Positions 23,635 through 35,889 of a stretch of DNA of 64,000 nucleotides are shown piece after piece. The position numbers and the translations under genes were made by a program. The stretch comes from Liolophura sinensis. Its lineage: Eukaryota; Mollusca; Polyplacophora; Chitonida; Chitonidae. Numbering within the stretch: the stretch's first letter is position 1; the number at the start of each line of letters is the position of its first letter. The stretch is taken from NCBI RefSeq assembly GCF_032854445.1, contig NC_088298.1, positions 17,875,976 to 17,939,975 on the forward strand, in the 5' to 3' direction. Below the pieces are notes generated by a model. That model was given only the letters and a program-made list of their open reading frames with translations. It had not been told where the DNA came from and did not search any database.

Positions 23635-24204
23635 CTCCGAAGACAGCAAACAGTATGTCGTCCTTCACATTTTTCAACGACGCAAAGTCACTGGCTGTAA
23701 TTCGGTTCCTGACTCTCGGCAAACTTACGAAACTGTCCAGCTCAAAAGTGTTCGGTAGCCCTACGCCAACTCCCACAACAGTGACGCCTCGTCGCTTGAC
23801 GGCTCTTGAAGCCGGCACAGTCCACCTGCGGTTGATTTTCGATATGCCGCCAGTGAAGATCAACGCTACGTTATTTACGGCTGGCCGATCACCGTTTGTT
23901 TTGGAAAACACTTCCTTGCGTATGGAACGGAAAGCTCCTGCCACGTTGGACTGTCCCGGTACGTACTGTAAATTAGAGATGGCATCGAAGAGGTCTTTCT
24001 TTGAGGTGTACGTGTCGAAATGGGAAGGCATGGAGACTTTGTCGTTGTACGTGAACAAGCTAACTCTAACTTTTCCTCCATCTATGTCCACAGGCTGCAG
24101 CAAATCCTTCACAAATGCCAACAATTGGTCAAACTCTTTCTTGTTCAGATTTGTCGAAGTGTCCAAAGCAATGGCGACGTCTGCCGAAGCAGAAAGCAGC
24201 GGAA
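23635..24204 (-). CDS. V13: VWA domain exon
   Basis: The exon has 190 codons, acceptor ctttcag, donor GTAAGT. It opens VPLLSASADVAIALDTSTN. The first MIDAS motif reads DTSTN, so the third oxygen-bearing Ser is Asn, and the later TDG motif reads TGG. Other VWA landmarks are intact: GGKVRVSLFTYND, PGQSNVAGAFRS, FTGGISKIN and RRGVTVVGVGVGLP. It is the most divergent in beta-1, with Ala-rich replacement of the usual Asp-Ile-Val-Phe. It occupies a single exon with no linker attached. Confidence 0.86.
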
Positions 24205-24743
24205 CTGAAAGGGGACAAGAACAATGGAATTAGCTGAAAGTTTAAATCACCACCCACATGCAGACGATACTGACACATCTATCTCTCTGATTCAATTCAT
24301 CTTAAAATTCAATTGTCCGAACCATAAACACTTTTGCACTTACAAAAAACTTTTCTAATCACTATAGGTGCCATTTATCAGAAAAATGCACGGTCTACAG
24401 CGCATCCGCCAAGTTCAGCTTCATTCAAATCAATTATTCTGAATATTCTCACGGACAAAACAAAACATTACTTGCACCTCTCTGGCTGCCCGAAACACAC
24501 GTTGATGTGAAAGGCCATCCTGTTCAGCAAAAGTTGTATACGAACCCTTGAAGTCTATGATCAAGGTGTTTTGCTTTTGAATCATATTTGTCAATATTTC
24601 TGGCTCGGCTCAAGGGAATTTGTGTTTCTAACCATGCTTTGTGAGTGTGTAACTATCAGCTAACTATTTTGCTATCTTCTGTAACTGTCCAATTCACTGC
24701 TTAGCTTATAACTAACTACACGTATAATGAGCGTTTAGTCTAC

Positions 24744-25280
24744 CTGATACAACTGGCTCGGTGGTTCGGAAATCCGTCAAAATGTCCTTTTTGGGTTTGG
24801 GAGTCGACAGTTTTTTCGTTGTCGTTTCGAAACTCGCATCAGTCACTTTTGGTCGCACATGTAATGACTTAGTAGTTTTGATTTCCACAGCTGGTTCTCC
24901 GGTATGTGCAGTGGCTTTTGAGACTTTTTCCTTTACTCTCTCCATTGGTACAGCTGATTCTGCTGTTACAAATTCACCCTTTTTCGTTGTTATAGCACCT
25001 GTTTCTTTGGTCGTTTTGTCCCCTTCAGTAATTCTTGGTTTTCGGACTGCTGTACTTTCTGCAGGTGGTATTAATGTCGTTGCGCGCGGTTGTGGCGCTT
25101 CTACGTCTTTTCGAGAAGCAGTGAATGCTGATTCTAGTTTTGAAGGCTCTTCTGTTGGGAAAGATGTTATTTCAACATCTCTCCTAGTCATCACACTTTC
25201 TGTGGTGAAGGATATTGTATCCTCAATTCTCGGCGGCAGTCTGGGTGCGGTTGAAGAAGCTGCTACACTCTTCGGACGCT
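24744..25280 (-). CDS. Linker exon between V12 and V13
   Basis: The exon has 179 codons, acceptor tttacag, donor GTAGAC, phase 1 at both ends. It opens ERPKSVAASS and is rich in Thr, Lys, Glu, Ala and Pro, without a clear tandem repeat. No cysteine, hydrophobic core or recognised domain is present, so it should be a disordered spacer. It is the stand-alone counterpart of the linker half of the fused exons V2-V12. Confidence 0.72.
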
Positions 25281-25763
25281 CTGTAAAGTACATAAATTTA
25301 TCGTGACTCCAGGTGTCCGACACGTATCGGTTAGTAAAAGAAACGTTTAAAAGCGTAAACGCACTCAACTTTCCAAATGTTTCAGATGCTCACGCATATG
25401 TCATAATTTATTATTTAATTAATATTTTATTTTACGCTGTAAAAATCACCAAAAAGTGGATTTAGTAGTGTATGACAGCCAGCGTTCCACGTGAATACAT
25501 AAATTCCTACAGAAAAACAGTCAGATAGACGTTTTATATTAGTTAAAAATCATATTAATGTAGTACTGCCCAATCCATCCGACCTTCAATTCATCAATCA
25601 ACCAATGGAATTTACATGAGTAAAACAAATATCTTTCACACGATGAGATAGACATTACAAATTACGAAAAGTGACAAAATCTCAGATACTACAAGACACG
25701 TGTGATTTACATGTAGTAATATGACGTAAGTGTTATTGTCCTAAACAAAAACAAAATACACAC

Positions 25764-27017
25764 CACCAAATACGGCGAACTCCAGATTATCCCTGATCAA
25801 GTCGATGGCGCTGAAATCAGGCACGGCATATCTGTGCTTGTTAACTGGACTGCTGACGATGGAGCTCAGCTCTTTCAGCCCTCCCACGCCAACTCCAATT
25901 CCGTAGATGGAAATTCCAGAACGTTTAGCAGACCTTGACGCCGGACCAACCCATCTTTTAAAGATTTTGGACTGACCAGCACTGACAAGAATGGCAGAAT
26001 TAGGAACTCCGGGGCGATCTCCATTTCGCTTGGTGAACATGTTCCTCTTGATTGCCCGTAAAGATCCAGCTATGTTCGATTTTCCCGGAGAGAAATTAAT
26101 ACGTGAAACGGCATCCAGCAAATCTGCTTTGTTGTCGTGAGATCTCAATTGGATAGGGGACGTGATTTGGTCATTAAATCGCAAGACCCCAACTCGCACT
26201 TTTCCACCATCAATGTCAGCGTTTTTGAGCATACTTTTAACAAACTCAAGTTGTTTCTTGAAGTCGTCAGATGAAACGTAGTTGGATGAGTCTAACATAA
26301 ACACAAGGTCATGTTCCGATGACAATAATGTTTCCTCAGATTCCATCCAGCTTGTTGTATCATCTGGTCTTCTAGCCGTTGCTTTAGCTGTAATACTGAC
26401 TGGTATAACTGGTGTTAGAGTGTCAGTTGCACGTGTTGTACCATCTGGCCCTTTGGTTGTTGTTATCCTTTCTACTGTTGGCGTTCTACCATCAGCTTCT
26501 CTCGGTGTCACTTGTCCCACTGTGTGTTTTGTTTCTTCCGGCTTTGTAGGTATCATCCTTTCTACTGTAGGCGTTGTGCCATCAGGTCTTCTCGGTGTCA
26601 CTGGTTCCACTCTAAGTGTTCTATCTTCTGACTTTTTAGGTGTTATCCTTTCTACTTTAGGCGCTCTGCCATCAGCTTCTCTCGGTGTCACTAGTCCCAC
26701 CCTAGGTGTAGTATAGTCCGGCTTTTTAGGTGTAACCCTTTCTACTTTAGGTGCTCTGCCATCAGCTTCTCTCGGTTGTGGTGTTACCTTACCGGTAGTA
26801 TATACAGATATGTCAATATCTGTTTGTTTTCTTTCAGCTGGTCTTGGTGTCACTTTATCCTTGGACGGTTCAACTATTGTGTCACCTGGTGTTGTAGCGG
26901 ATTTATCTTGTACACCCTGGATTACGCCGATATTCAAATCCACCTTTCTTGTTGCAGGAGTCTCAAGAGTCGTTGAGGGAACAGAAGTGATCTTTGGAAG
27001 GATCTCAGGGATTGTTT
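25764..27017 (-). CDS. V12: linker with degenerate repeats plus VWA domain
   Basis: The exon has 418 codons, acceptor ttggcag, donor GTGTGT. The linker of about 235 residues begins ETIPEILPKITSVPS. It contains about eight loose 15-17-residue units of the type VTPREADGRAPKVER, a plausible early form of the V11 repeat. The VWA domain has DSSNY, and the linker joins it through EETLLSSEHD, a remnant of the LLSA start seen in separate VWA exons. It is the most 3' exon in which linker and VWA are fused. Confidence 0.87.
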
Positions 27018-27374
27018 CTGCCAAAGATGATTGTTACAACAGAAGCATGAGAACTTAAATCATATGTTCAATTTTGATCAACCATAAAGGATTTCATTAG
27101 CACATACTATAGGTAGGAATATTTTGTAGTTTTCTATGTTGATTGTGTTTCCTTCACAAAATATGAAAAGAGCTTTTTAACTAAAGATCAATTTGACAAA
27201 TTCTAGGTACAGAAAATAAAACGTTATATTCCAAAGAAATAAAAGATATATGACGATACAGAAACTTAAAATGATAATGGATCCAGCATGTATTGTGATA
27301 TACTGTATTTTGGCGTATCTGTGTAGTTGTCTTTTAATGACATAATGTAGGGTATTTTAATTAAAGGGTACTTA

Positions 27375-27685
27375 GAGTGAGTGAGCGAGTGCTTGGAGTT
27401 TAACGTCGTCCCCATTTTTCAGTCATATGACGACGAAGGAATTCTTAGTGTGTATGTAATGTGCCGCCTTGTTGCGGGACGGACTTTCACCGCTCTTTTA
27501 TCTAATGCTGCTTCACTGAGACGACTTACCGAAGGCAAGTAAGCCTCCCCGCCCGAGCCATTATACCGATACGGGTCAACCAGTCGTTCCACTATCCCCT
27601 TCATGCTGAATGCCAAGTGAGGAAGTTACAACTTCCTCTTTTGAAGTCTTAGGTGTGACTCGACCCAGGACTGATCCTGGATCTA
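27375..27685 (+). repeat. Dispersed repeat family B, copy 2
   Basis: Second copy of the element at 8372-8632 in the same orientation, somewhat longer, within the V11-V12 intron. It carries an extra segment, gtcaaccagtcgttccacta, missing in copy 1. Confidence 0.65.
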
Positions 27686-27925
27686 TCGCTCCCAAAGAGG
27701 ACGCAGGGTACATAGACATATTTCAGGCTTATCATTGAATGAACACAAGATTGAAAATTTCCCAGGGCTGGATGCAGACTAGACACTACACAAATATAAC
27801 AAATTATGCACAGATATATATATATTAACAAGTGCAGCGAAAATGAAAAAAAAAATGAAATTATTAACATATAAGCAAATATGACGTCACTTTCCAGCAA
27901 AACTTAACATTTTAAAATCACTTAC

Positions 27926-30037
27926 CCCCAAATACAGCAAAACTCAGGTCATCCTTTATCATGTCAATCGCATTGAAATCCGGCACCTCAAATCTGTATC
28001 TGTTAATAGGGTAGTTTACAATGGAAGTTAGCTCTCGCAGTCCTCCTGCCCCAACACTAACACCATAGATGGAAATCCCAGATCGCTTGGCAGACCTTGA
28101 TGCAGGCCGAACCCACCTCTTTAAGATTTCGGACTGACCTGCGCTAACCAGGATGGCAGAGTTCGGAACGCCTGGACGATCACCATTCCGCCTGGTAAAC
28201 AGGTTTCTTTGGATTGCTCGCAGTGCTCCAGCAATATTGGACTTTCCAGGAGAGTAATTAATACGCGAGATGGCATCAAGCAAGTCGGTCTTGCTATCGT
28301 ATGACAACAACTGAATAGGCGATGTAACTTTGTCGTTAAATCTAAGAACACCTACTCTGACTTTACCTCCGTCAATATCAGTGTGTTCGAGGAAATTTGT
28401 GACAAACTTGAGTTGTTTCTGAAAATCATCTGAAGACACGTGATTAGACGAATCCAGCAAGAATACAATATCCCGCTCAGCTGAAAATAACGGTTCTCTC
28501 CTTGGGACATCAGTCGAAGGCGTTGTTCTTTTCATATAGGGCGTGGAGGATTTGGTAGCAATGGGTTTTGATATAGGTTCTCTGGGTGTCACCCTGTCTG
28601 GTCTGAGAGTTCTGTCCACAGGTTTTCTTAGTGTCACCCTGTCTGGTCTGAGGGTTCTATCCACAGGTTCTCCTGGTGTCACCCTGTCTGGTCCGAGAGT
28701 TCTATCCACAGGCTCTCTTGGTGTCACCTTGTCTGGTCTGAGGGTTCTATCCACAGGTTCCCTTGGTGTCACCCTGTCTGGTCCGAGAGTTCTATCCACA
28801 GGTTCTCTTGGTGTCACTCTGTCTGGTCCGAGAGTTCTATCCACAGGTTCTCTTGGTGTCACCCTGTCTGGTCTGAGGGTTCTATCCACAGGTTCTCTTG
28901 GTGTCACCCTCTCTGGTCCGAGAGTTCTATCCACAAGTTCTCTTGGTGTCACCCTGTCTGGTCTGAGAGTTCTATCCACAGGTTCTCTTGGTGTCACCCT
29001 GTCTGGTCCGAGAGTTCTATCCACAGGCTCTCTTGATGTCACCCTATCTGGTCTGAGGATTCTATCCACAGGTTCTCTTGGTGTTACCCTCTCTGATCTG
29101 AGAGTTGTATCCACAGGTTCTCTTGGTGTCACCCTGTCTCGTCTGAGAGTTCTATCCACAGGCTCTCTTGGTGTCACCCTATCCGGTCTAAGGGTTCTAT
29201 CCACAGGTTCTCTTGGTGTCACCCTGTCTGGTCTAAGAGTTCTATCCACAGGCTCTCTGGGTGTCACCCTGTCTGGTCTGAGGGTTCTATCCACAGGTTC
29301 TCTTGGTGTCACCCTGTCTGGTCTGAGAGTTGTATCCACAGGTTCTCTTGGTGTCACCCTGTCTGCTCTGAGAGTTCTGTCCACAGGTTCTCTTGGTGTC
29401 ACCCTGTCTGGTCTGAGAGTTGTATCCACAGGTTCTCTTGGTGTCACCCTGTATGGTCTGGCAGTTCTATCCACAGGTTTTTTTGATGACACACTGTCTG
29501 GTCCTATAGTTTCATCCACTAGTTCTCTTTGTGTCACCCCGTCTGGTCTGAGAGTTCTATCCACACGTTCTCTTGGTGTCACCCTATCTGATCTGAAAGT
29601 TCCATCCACAGGTTCTCTTGATGTCACCATGTCTGCTCTGAGAGTTCTATCCACAGGCTCTCTTGGTGTCACTATGCCTGGTCTGAAAGTTCTATCCTCA
29701 TGTTCGCTCGGTATCACCTTGTCTGGCCCGGTCGTTCTTTCAACAGGTTCTCTTGGTGTCACGCTGTCTGCTTTGGGCGTTCTATCTACAGGTTCTCTTG
29801 GTGTCACCTTGTCTGGTACAGGCGTTGTATCCACGGGTGATCTTGGTGTCAGTCGTTCTACCTCGGCGGGTCTAGAGTCAGGAGGCACTGAAGAGGTTGT
29901 CTTCTCCAATCTAAGGTCTTCTTTTCCTATTGCTGAGTGTCTCGTTGATTTATGTTCTGCAGTTCTTGTGATGTAATCCTCCTCTGAACTAAGACTGCGC
30001 CAAGGTGTTGCAGGTGATGTAAACATACTTATGCGTT
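27926..30037 (-). CDS. V11: 15-residue repeat linker plus VWA domain
   Basis: The exon has 704 codons, acceptor ccttttcag, donor GTAAGT. The linker is built almost only of 15-residue (45-nt) units, RVTPREPVDRTLRPD, about 30 copies, with none of the 9-residue form dominating later exons. It shares the head with V9 and V10. The VWA domain has DSSNH, GKSNIAGA and VSAGQSE. The 15-residue unit contains the RVTPR core of the nonapeptide, so the two repeat types are probably related by a 6-residue deletion or insertion. Confidence 0.88.
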
Positions 30038-30312
30038 CTGAAAAGGGGACACATGAGCAAGAAAATGTTATTTTGTTTTCCTAATTTTGTTTTTTTTTTA
30101 TTGTTGGTAATGTCGTTAGTGTTACATAAGTAAAAATTTATATAAAAATTTCAAACCTGAACAGAAAGTGTACAAATCAGAATAACTACAACCTAAGCGC
30201 GAAAGACACTTTGAACACGATATTTGGTAAAACGCAAATAACCTAATAATGTACTTCATGACAGTCTAAATGGATAAAGATTTAGCGTAAATATATTTCT
30301 CTTTAATCCTGG

Positions 30313-30576
30313 TTTATTTATTTATTCATTTATTTGATTCGGTTTAACGCCTTCCTAAAGAATATTTCCACTTATACGATGGCGGCGAGCATTATAGTGT
30401 AAGGAATCCGGGAAGAGCCCAAGATAAACCCACGAATATGCGCAGGTTGCTGACAGACCTTCCCATGTACGGCAAGAGAAGAATTTAGACTTAAACTCAC
30501 AACGAACGCATTGATGAGACGCGCCTCAATCATTGCATTTTGCTGGCACGCTAACTATCTCGGCCACAAAGGCTCC
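30313..30576 (-). mobile_element. tRNA-derived SINE copy in V10-V11 intron
   Basis: Same family and position as the previous two, with the ATTT-rich tail at low coordinates and tRNA-like head at high coordinates, ending 37 bp from the V10 exon. It retains more of the consensus body (acgatggcggcgagcattat) than the other two intronic copies. Confidence 0.72.
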
Positions 30577-30612
30577 TTAATCCTGGTTTAATATTTTATC
30601 ACCACAACTTAC

Positions 30613-32478
30613 CTCCAAATACAGCCTCTGTTAAGTCGTCTCTTATTAGGTTCATTGAGTTAAAGTCGGCCACAGAAAATCTGTATTTCTGTACGGGTTT
30701 GTTCACCACGGAGGTTAATTCTCTCATTCCATCCACACCAACACCAACTCCAAAGATGGAAATTCCAGAACGCTTGGCAGATCTAGAAGCAGGACCGACC
30801 CATCTCCTTGAGACTTTGGACTGACCAGCACTAACAAGAATGGCAGAATTAGGAACACCTGGACGATCGCCATTCCGTCTTGTAAACATATTTCTCTTGA
30901 TTGCCCGCAATCCTCCAGCAATGTTGGACTTTCCAGGAGAGTATTTAATACGTGAGATGGCATCCAACAAGTCTGTTTTGCTATCGTATGACTGTAACTG
31001 AATAGGCGATGTAACTTTGTCGTTAAATCTAAGAACGCCTACTCTGACTTTACCTCCGTCAATATCAGCGGGTTCGAGGAAATCTGTGACAAACTTGAGT
31101 TGTTTCTGAAAATTATCTGAAGACACGTGATTAGAAGAATCCAACAAGAATACAATATCTCGCTCAGCTGACAGTAACACTGAAGTTTTGCCATGATCGA
31201 GTTTTAATGTTGTCACACCGCGGGCGTCCTCTAGTGTAACCCTGTCTCCAGGTTGTCCTGGTGTAACCATGTCTTCAGGTTGACTTGGTGTAACCTTGTC
31301 TGTAGTTTCTCGAGAAGTGACCTTGTCTTCATGTGTAACTATGTCTTTAGGTTGTCTTGATGTCACGATGTCTTCAATTTCTCGATAAGTGACACTGTCA
31401 ACAGGTGTAACCCTGTCTTTTGGTTTTCTTGGTGTAACCCTGTCTTCAAGTTGCCTTGGTGTAATCTTGGCGCCAGGTTGTCTTGGTGTAACTATGTCTT
31501 CAGGTTTCCCTGGTCTAACTCTGTCTTCAGGGGTAATTCTGTCCTCAGGTGTAACTCTGTCGTCGGGTTGTTTTGGTGTAACCCAGTATTCAGGTTGCCT
31601 TGGCGCAACCCTGTCATCAGGTTGCCTTGGTGTAACGCTGTCATCAGGTTGCTTTGGTGTAACTCTGTCTTCAGGTTGTCTTGGTGTAACTCTGTCTTCA
31701 ATTTGTCTGGGTGTAACCCTGTCATCAGGTTGCCTTGGTGTAACCCTGTCTTCAGGTTGCCCAGTTGTAACCGTGTCCTCAGGTTGTCTTGGTGTAACCC
31801 TGTCTTCAGGTTGCCTTGGTGTAGCCTTATCGTCAGGTTGCCTCGGCGTAACTATGTCTTCAGGCTGTCTTGGTGTAACCCTGTCCTCAGGTTGCCTTAA
31901 TGTAACTCTGTCCTCTGGTTGCCTTGTTGTAACCCTGTCTTCAGATTGTCTTGGCGGAACACTGTCTTTAGGTGTTACTCTGTCGTCTGGTTGTCTTGGT
32001 GTAACCCTGTCTTCAGTTTGTCTTGGTGTAATGCTGTCTTCAGATGTAAACATAACTTCGGGTCCCCTTGGTGTCACCTTGTCTGGTCTGAGAGTTCTGT
32101 CAAAAGGTTCTCTTTGTGTCACCTTGTGTGGTCTGGGCGTTCTTTCCACAAGTTCTCTTGGTGTCACCTTGTCTGGTCTGGGCGTTCTATCTACAGGTTC
32201 TCTTGGTGTCACCTTGTCTGGTCTGGGCGTTCTATCTACAGGTTCTCTTGGTGTTACCTTGTCTAGTACGGGCGTTGTTTCCACGGGTGATCTTGGTGTC
32301 GGTCGTTCTACCTCGGCAGGTTTAGAGTAAGGAGCTACTGAAGAGGTTGTCTTCTCCAATCTAAGGTCTTCTTTTCCTATTGCTGAGTGTCTCGTTGATT
32401 TATGTTCTGCAGTTCTTGTGATGTAATCCTCCTCTGAAGTAAGACTGCGCCAAGGTGTTGTAAACATGCTTATGCGTT
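30613..32478 (-). CDS. V10: linker switching from 15- to 9-residue repeats, plus VWA domain
   Basis: The exon has 622 codons, acceptor tttttag, donor GTAAGT. After the ERISMFT head and the conserved HKSTRHSAIGKEDLRLEK stretch, the linker begins with 15-residue units (DKVTPREPVDRTPRP). It then changes to 9-residue units (EDRVTPRQP). The VWA domain has DSSNH instead of DxSxS. Two conserved blocks, the head and the VWA, flank repeats that differ greatly in number and unit size from those of V9 and V11. The repeats therefore evolve much faster than the rest. Confidence 0.88.
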
Positions 32479-32724
32479 CTAAAAAATAAAAAAAAATCAG
32501 CAAGAAAATATTAATTTGTTTGTCTTGTTTTTAAAACAGGCTGATATGCATCATTGTTGTCAGGTTTGATAGTGTTATATTAGTGAATATTTACATAACG
32601 TTTCAAATGTGAGGAGAAATTTTATAATTACCAGGTATTTGGTGAAACGTTCAGAACATAATAATGCACTTTATGACAGGCTCAATGGAGAAAAATTTCA
32701 TTTAACTGTATATAACTCTCGATC

Positions 32725-32991
32725 ATTTATTTATTTGCATATTTGTTTGTTTGTTTCTTTATTTATTTGATTGATGTTTAACACCGTACTGAAAATATTT
32801 CACGTTAAACAAAGACAGTCAACCTTATGATCGGAAGAACTAAGGCAGAACCCAGAAAAAAATCCACGACCATCCACAGGTTGTTGCAGACCTTCTCACC
32901 TATGGCCGGAGAAGACGCCAGCATAAGCTGGACCACAACTCACAGCGCTCGCATTAATAAGATGCGCTAACCATCTCGGCCACAAAGGCCC
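32725..32991 (-). mobile_element. tRNA-derived SINE copy in V9-V10 intron
   Basis: Same family, orientation and distance (37 bp) to the exon as the copies at 30.3 and 35.6 kb. It shares lesions with the 35.6-kb copy, including the motif acaaagacagtca/gcca in the body, so it descends from the same insertion. Confidence 0.72.
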
Positions 32992-33027
32992 TTTAATCCT
33001 GTTGAAAATTTTATCACCACAACTTAC

Positions 33028-35313
33028 CTCCAAATACAGCCTCTGTTAAGTCGTCTCTTATTAGGTTCATTGAGTTAAAGTCGGCCACAGAAAATCTGTA
33101 TTTCTGTACGGGTTTGTTCACCACGGAGGTTAATTCTCTCAATCCATCCACCCCAACACCAACACCAAAGATGGAAATTCCAGAACGCTTGGCAGATCTA
33201 GAAGCAGGACCGACCCATCTCCTTGAGACTTTGGACTGACCAGCACTAACAAGAATGGCAGAATTAGGAACACCAGGACGATCGCCATTCCGTCTTGTAA
33301 ACATACTTCTCTTGATTGCCCGCAATCCTCCAGCAATGTTGGACTTTCCAGGAGAGTATTTAATACGTGAGATGGCATCCAACAAGTCTGTTTTGCTATC
33401 GTATGACTGTAACTGAATAGGCGATGTAACTTTGTCGTTAAATCTAAGAACGCCTACTCTGACTTTGCCACCGTTAACATCAGCGGGTTCGAGGAAATCT
33501 GTAACAAACGTTAGTTGTTTCTGGAAATCATCCGAAGACACGTAATTAGAAGAATCCAACAAGAATACAATATCCCGCTCAGCTGACAGTAACATTTTCT
33601 CCATTGGAACACTAGTCAGGGGTTTTGTTTTTCCCACTAAAGTCGTGTAAGGCAAAGAAGTTTTGCGATAATCGAGTTTTGACGTTGTCACATCCCGAGC
33701 TTCCTCTGGCGTAACCCTGTCTCCAGGTTGTCTTGGTGTAACCCTGATATAAGGTAGCCTTGATGTAACCCTGTCTTCTGCTTCTCTTGGTGTAACCCTG
33801 TCATCAGGCTGCCTTGGTGAATCTCTGTCTTTAGGTTTTTTTGGTGTAACGCTGATATCAGGTTGTCTTGTTGTAATTCTGTCTCTAGGTTGTCTTGGTG
33901 TAATCCTGTATTTAGGTTGTCTTGGTGTAACCCTGTCATCAGGTTGCCTTGGTGTAACACTGTCTTCAGCTTGTGTTGGTGTAACCCTGATATCAGGTTG
34001 TCTTGGTGTGACCCTGTCTTCAGGTTGCCTTGGTGTAACTCTGTCTTCAGGCTGTCTTGGTGTGACCCTGGTATCAGGTTGCCTTGGTGTAGGTCTGTCT
34101 TCAGGTTGTCTTGGTGTAAATCTGTCTTCAGGTTGTCTTGGTGTAACCATAATATCAGGTTGCCTTGATGTAACCCTGTACTTAGGTTGTCTTCGTGTAA
34201 CCATGTCTTCAGCTTGCCTTGGTATAACGTTGTCATCAGGTTGCCTTGGTGTGACCCTGTCTTCAGGTTGCCTTGTTGTAACCCTGTCTCCAGGTTGTCT
34301 TCGTGTAGTCCCGTCTCCAGGTTGTCTTGGTGTAACTTTATCTTCAGGTTGTATTGGTATTATCCTGTCTATAGGTTGCCTTGATGTAACTCTTTCATCA
34401 GGTTGTCTTGTTGTAATCCTGATATCAGGTTGCTTTGGTGTGACCATGTCTTCAGGTTGTTTCGGTGTAGCCTTAATATGAAGTGTAACGCTGATATCAG
34501 GTTGCCTTGGTGTAACCCTGTCCTCATGTTGCCTTGGTGAAACCCTGTCTTCAGGTTCTTTTGGTGTAATGCTTTCATCAGGTTGTCTTGGTGTAACCCT
34601 GTCATCCGGTTGCCTGGTTGTAACACTATCTTTAGCTTGTGTTGATGTAACCCTGATATCCGGTTGCCTTTGTGTGACCCTGTCTTCAGGTTGCCTTAGT
34701 GTAACTCTGTCTTCAGGCTGTCTTGGTGTAACCCTGTCATCAAGTTGTCCTGGTGTAACCCTGATATCAGGTTGTCTTGGTGTGACCCGGTCTTCAGGTT
34801 GTCTTGGTGTAACCCTGCCATCAGGTTGCCTTGGTGTAATCCTGTCATCAGGTTGCCTTGGTGTGACTGTATCTTTAGGCCGTCTTGGTGTAATTCTCTC
34901 TTCAGTTTGCCTTGGGGTAACCCTGTCTTCAGATTGTATTGGTGTAATTCTGTCCTCAGGTGTTACCCTGTCTGCAGGTTGTCTTGGTGTTATACTGCGA
35001 TCAGTTAGTCTTGGTGTAATGCTATCTTCAGATGTAACCATATCGTCGGGTAGCCTTTGTGTCACTTTGTCCGGTCTGAGAGTTTTTTCCACAGGTTCTC
35101 TTGGTGTCAACTTGTCTGGTTTGAGAGTTCTATCCACAGGTTCTCTTTCTCTGTCAGGAGCCACTGAAGAGGTTGTCCTCTCCAATCTAAGGTCTTCTCT
35201 TCCTATTGCTGAGTGTCTCGTTGATTTATGTTCTGCAGTTCTTGTGATGTAATCTTTCTCTGAACTAAGACTGCGCCACGGCGTTGCAGGCGATGTAAAC
35301 ATACTTATGCGTT
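33028..35313 (-). CDS. V9: mixed repeat linker plus VWA domain
   Basis: The exon has 762 codons, acceptor tttttag, donor GTAAGT. The head ERISMFTSPATPWRSLSSE is shared with V10 and V11. A few 15-residue units (REPVDRTLKPDK) come first, then about 50 degenerate nonapeptides, many with Ile or Ser replacing the usual residues. The final 183 residues are a VWA domain with DSSNY, GKSNIAGG and VSAGQSK. The domain is nearly identical to V8 and V10. The linker repeats are more diverged than in V3-V7, suggesting an older expansion. Confidence 0.88.
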
Positions 35314-35590
35314 CTAAAAAAGAAACACATCAGCAAGGAAATTTCATTTTGTTTGTCTTGTTATTAAAACAAGTTAATACGCATCATTGTTTTCAGGTTT
35401 GATAGTGTTACATTAGTGAATATTTACATAAAGTTTCTAATCTAAGCAGAAAGTTTACAATGCGGACTAACTAAAAACCAAAGTGCGAAAAACAGTTTCA
35501 AACATGGTATTTGGTAGAACGTAAAGAACATGCACTTTATGACAGGCTCAATGGAGAAATGTTTTATTTAACTCTTTGTAATTCTCAATC

Positions 35591-35853
35591 ATTTATTTAA
35601 TTCTTTATTATTTGTTGATAGATTTATATATTTGATTGATGTTTAACACCGTACTGAAAATATTTTATGTTAAACAAAGACAGCCAGCCTTATGGTGGTA
35701 TAAACACGGGAAGAACCCGGAAAAGTATCCACGACCATCCGCAGGTTGCTGTCAGACCTTCTCACCTATGGCCGGAGAAGACGCCAGCATAAGCTCACAG
35801 CTCACAGCACTAGCATTAGTAAGATGAGCTAACCATCTCGGCCACAAAGGCCC
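35591..35853 (-). mobile_element. tRNA-derived SINE copy in V8-V9 intron
   Basis: The head, read on the minus strand, begins with a degraded form of GGCCTCCGTGGCTCAGTTGG and the body has the CATCCGCAGGTTGCTG core. The tail is an ATTT-rich run at low coordinates. It ends exactly 37 bp from the splice donor of the V9-side intron, like the two copies at 32.7 and 30.3 kb, so it was duplicated together with the exon. Confidence 0.72.
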
Positions 35854-35889
35854 TTAATCCTGGTTTAATATTTTATCACCACAACTTAC

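Noticed and set aside
31451-32266. Cys/Trp-rich forward frames (PWCNPVFRL repeats)
   Set aside because: A third reading of the same minisatellite; no independent evidence of coding.
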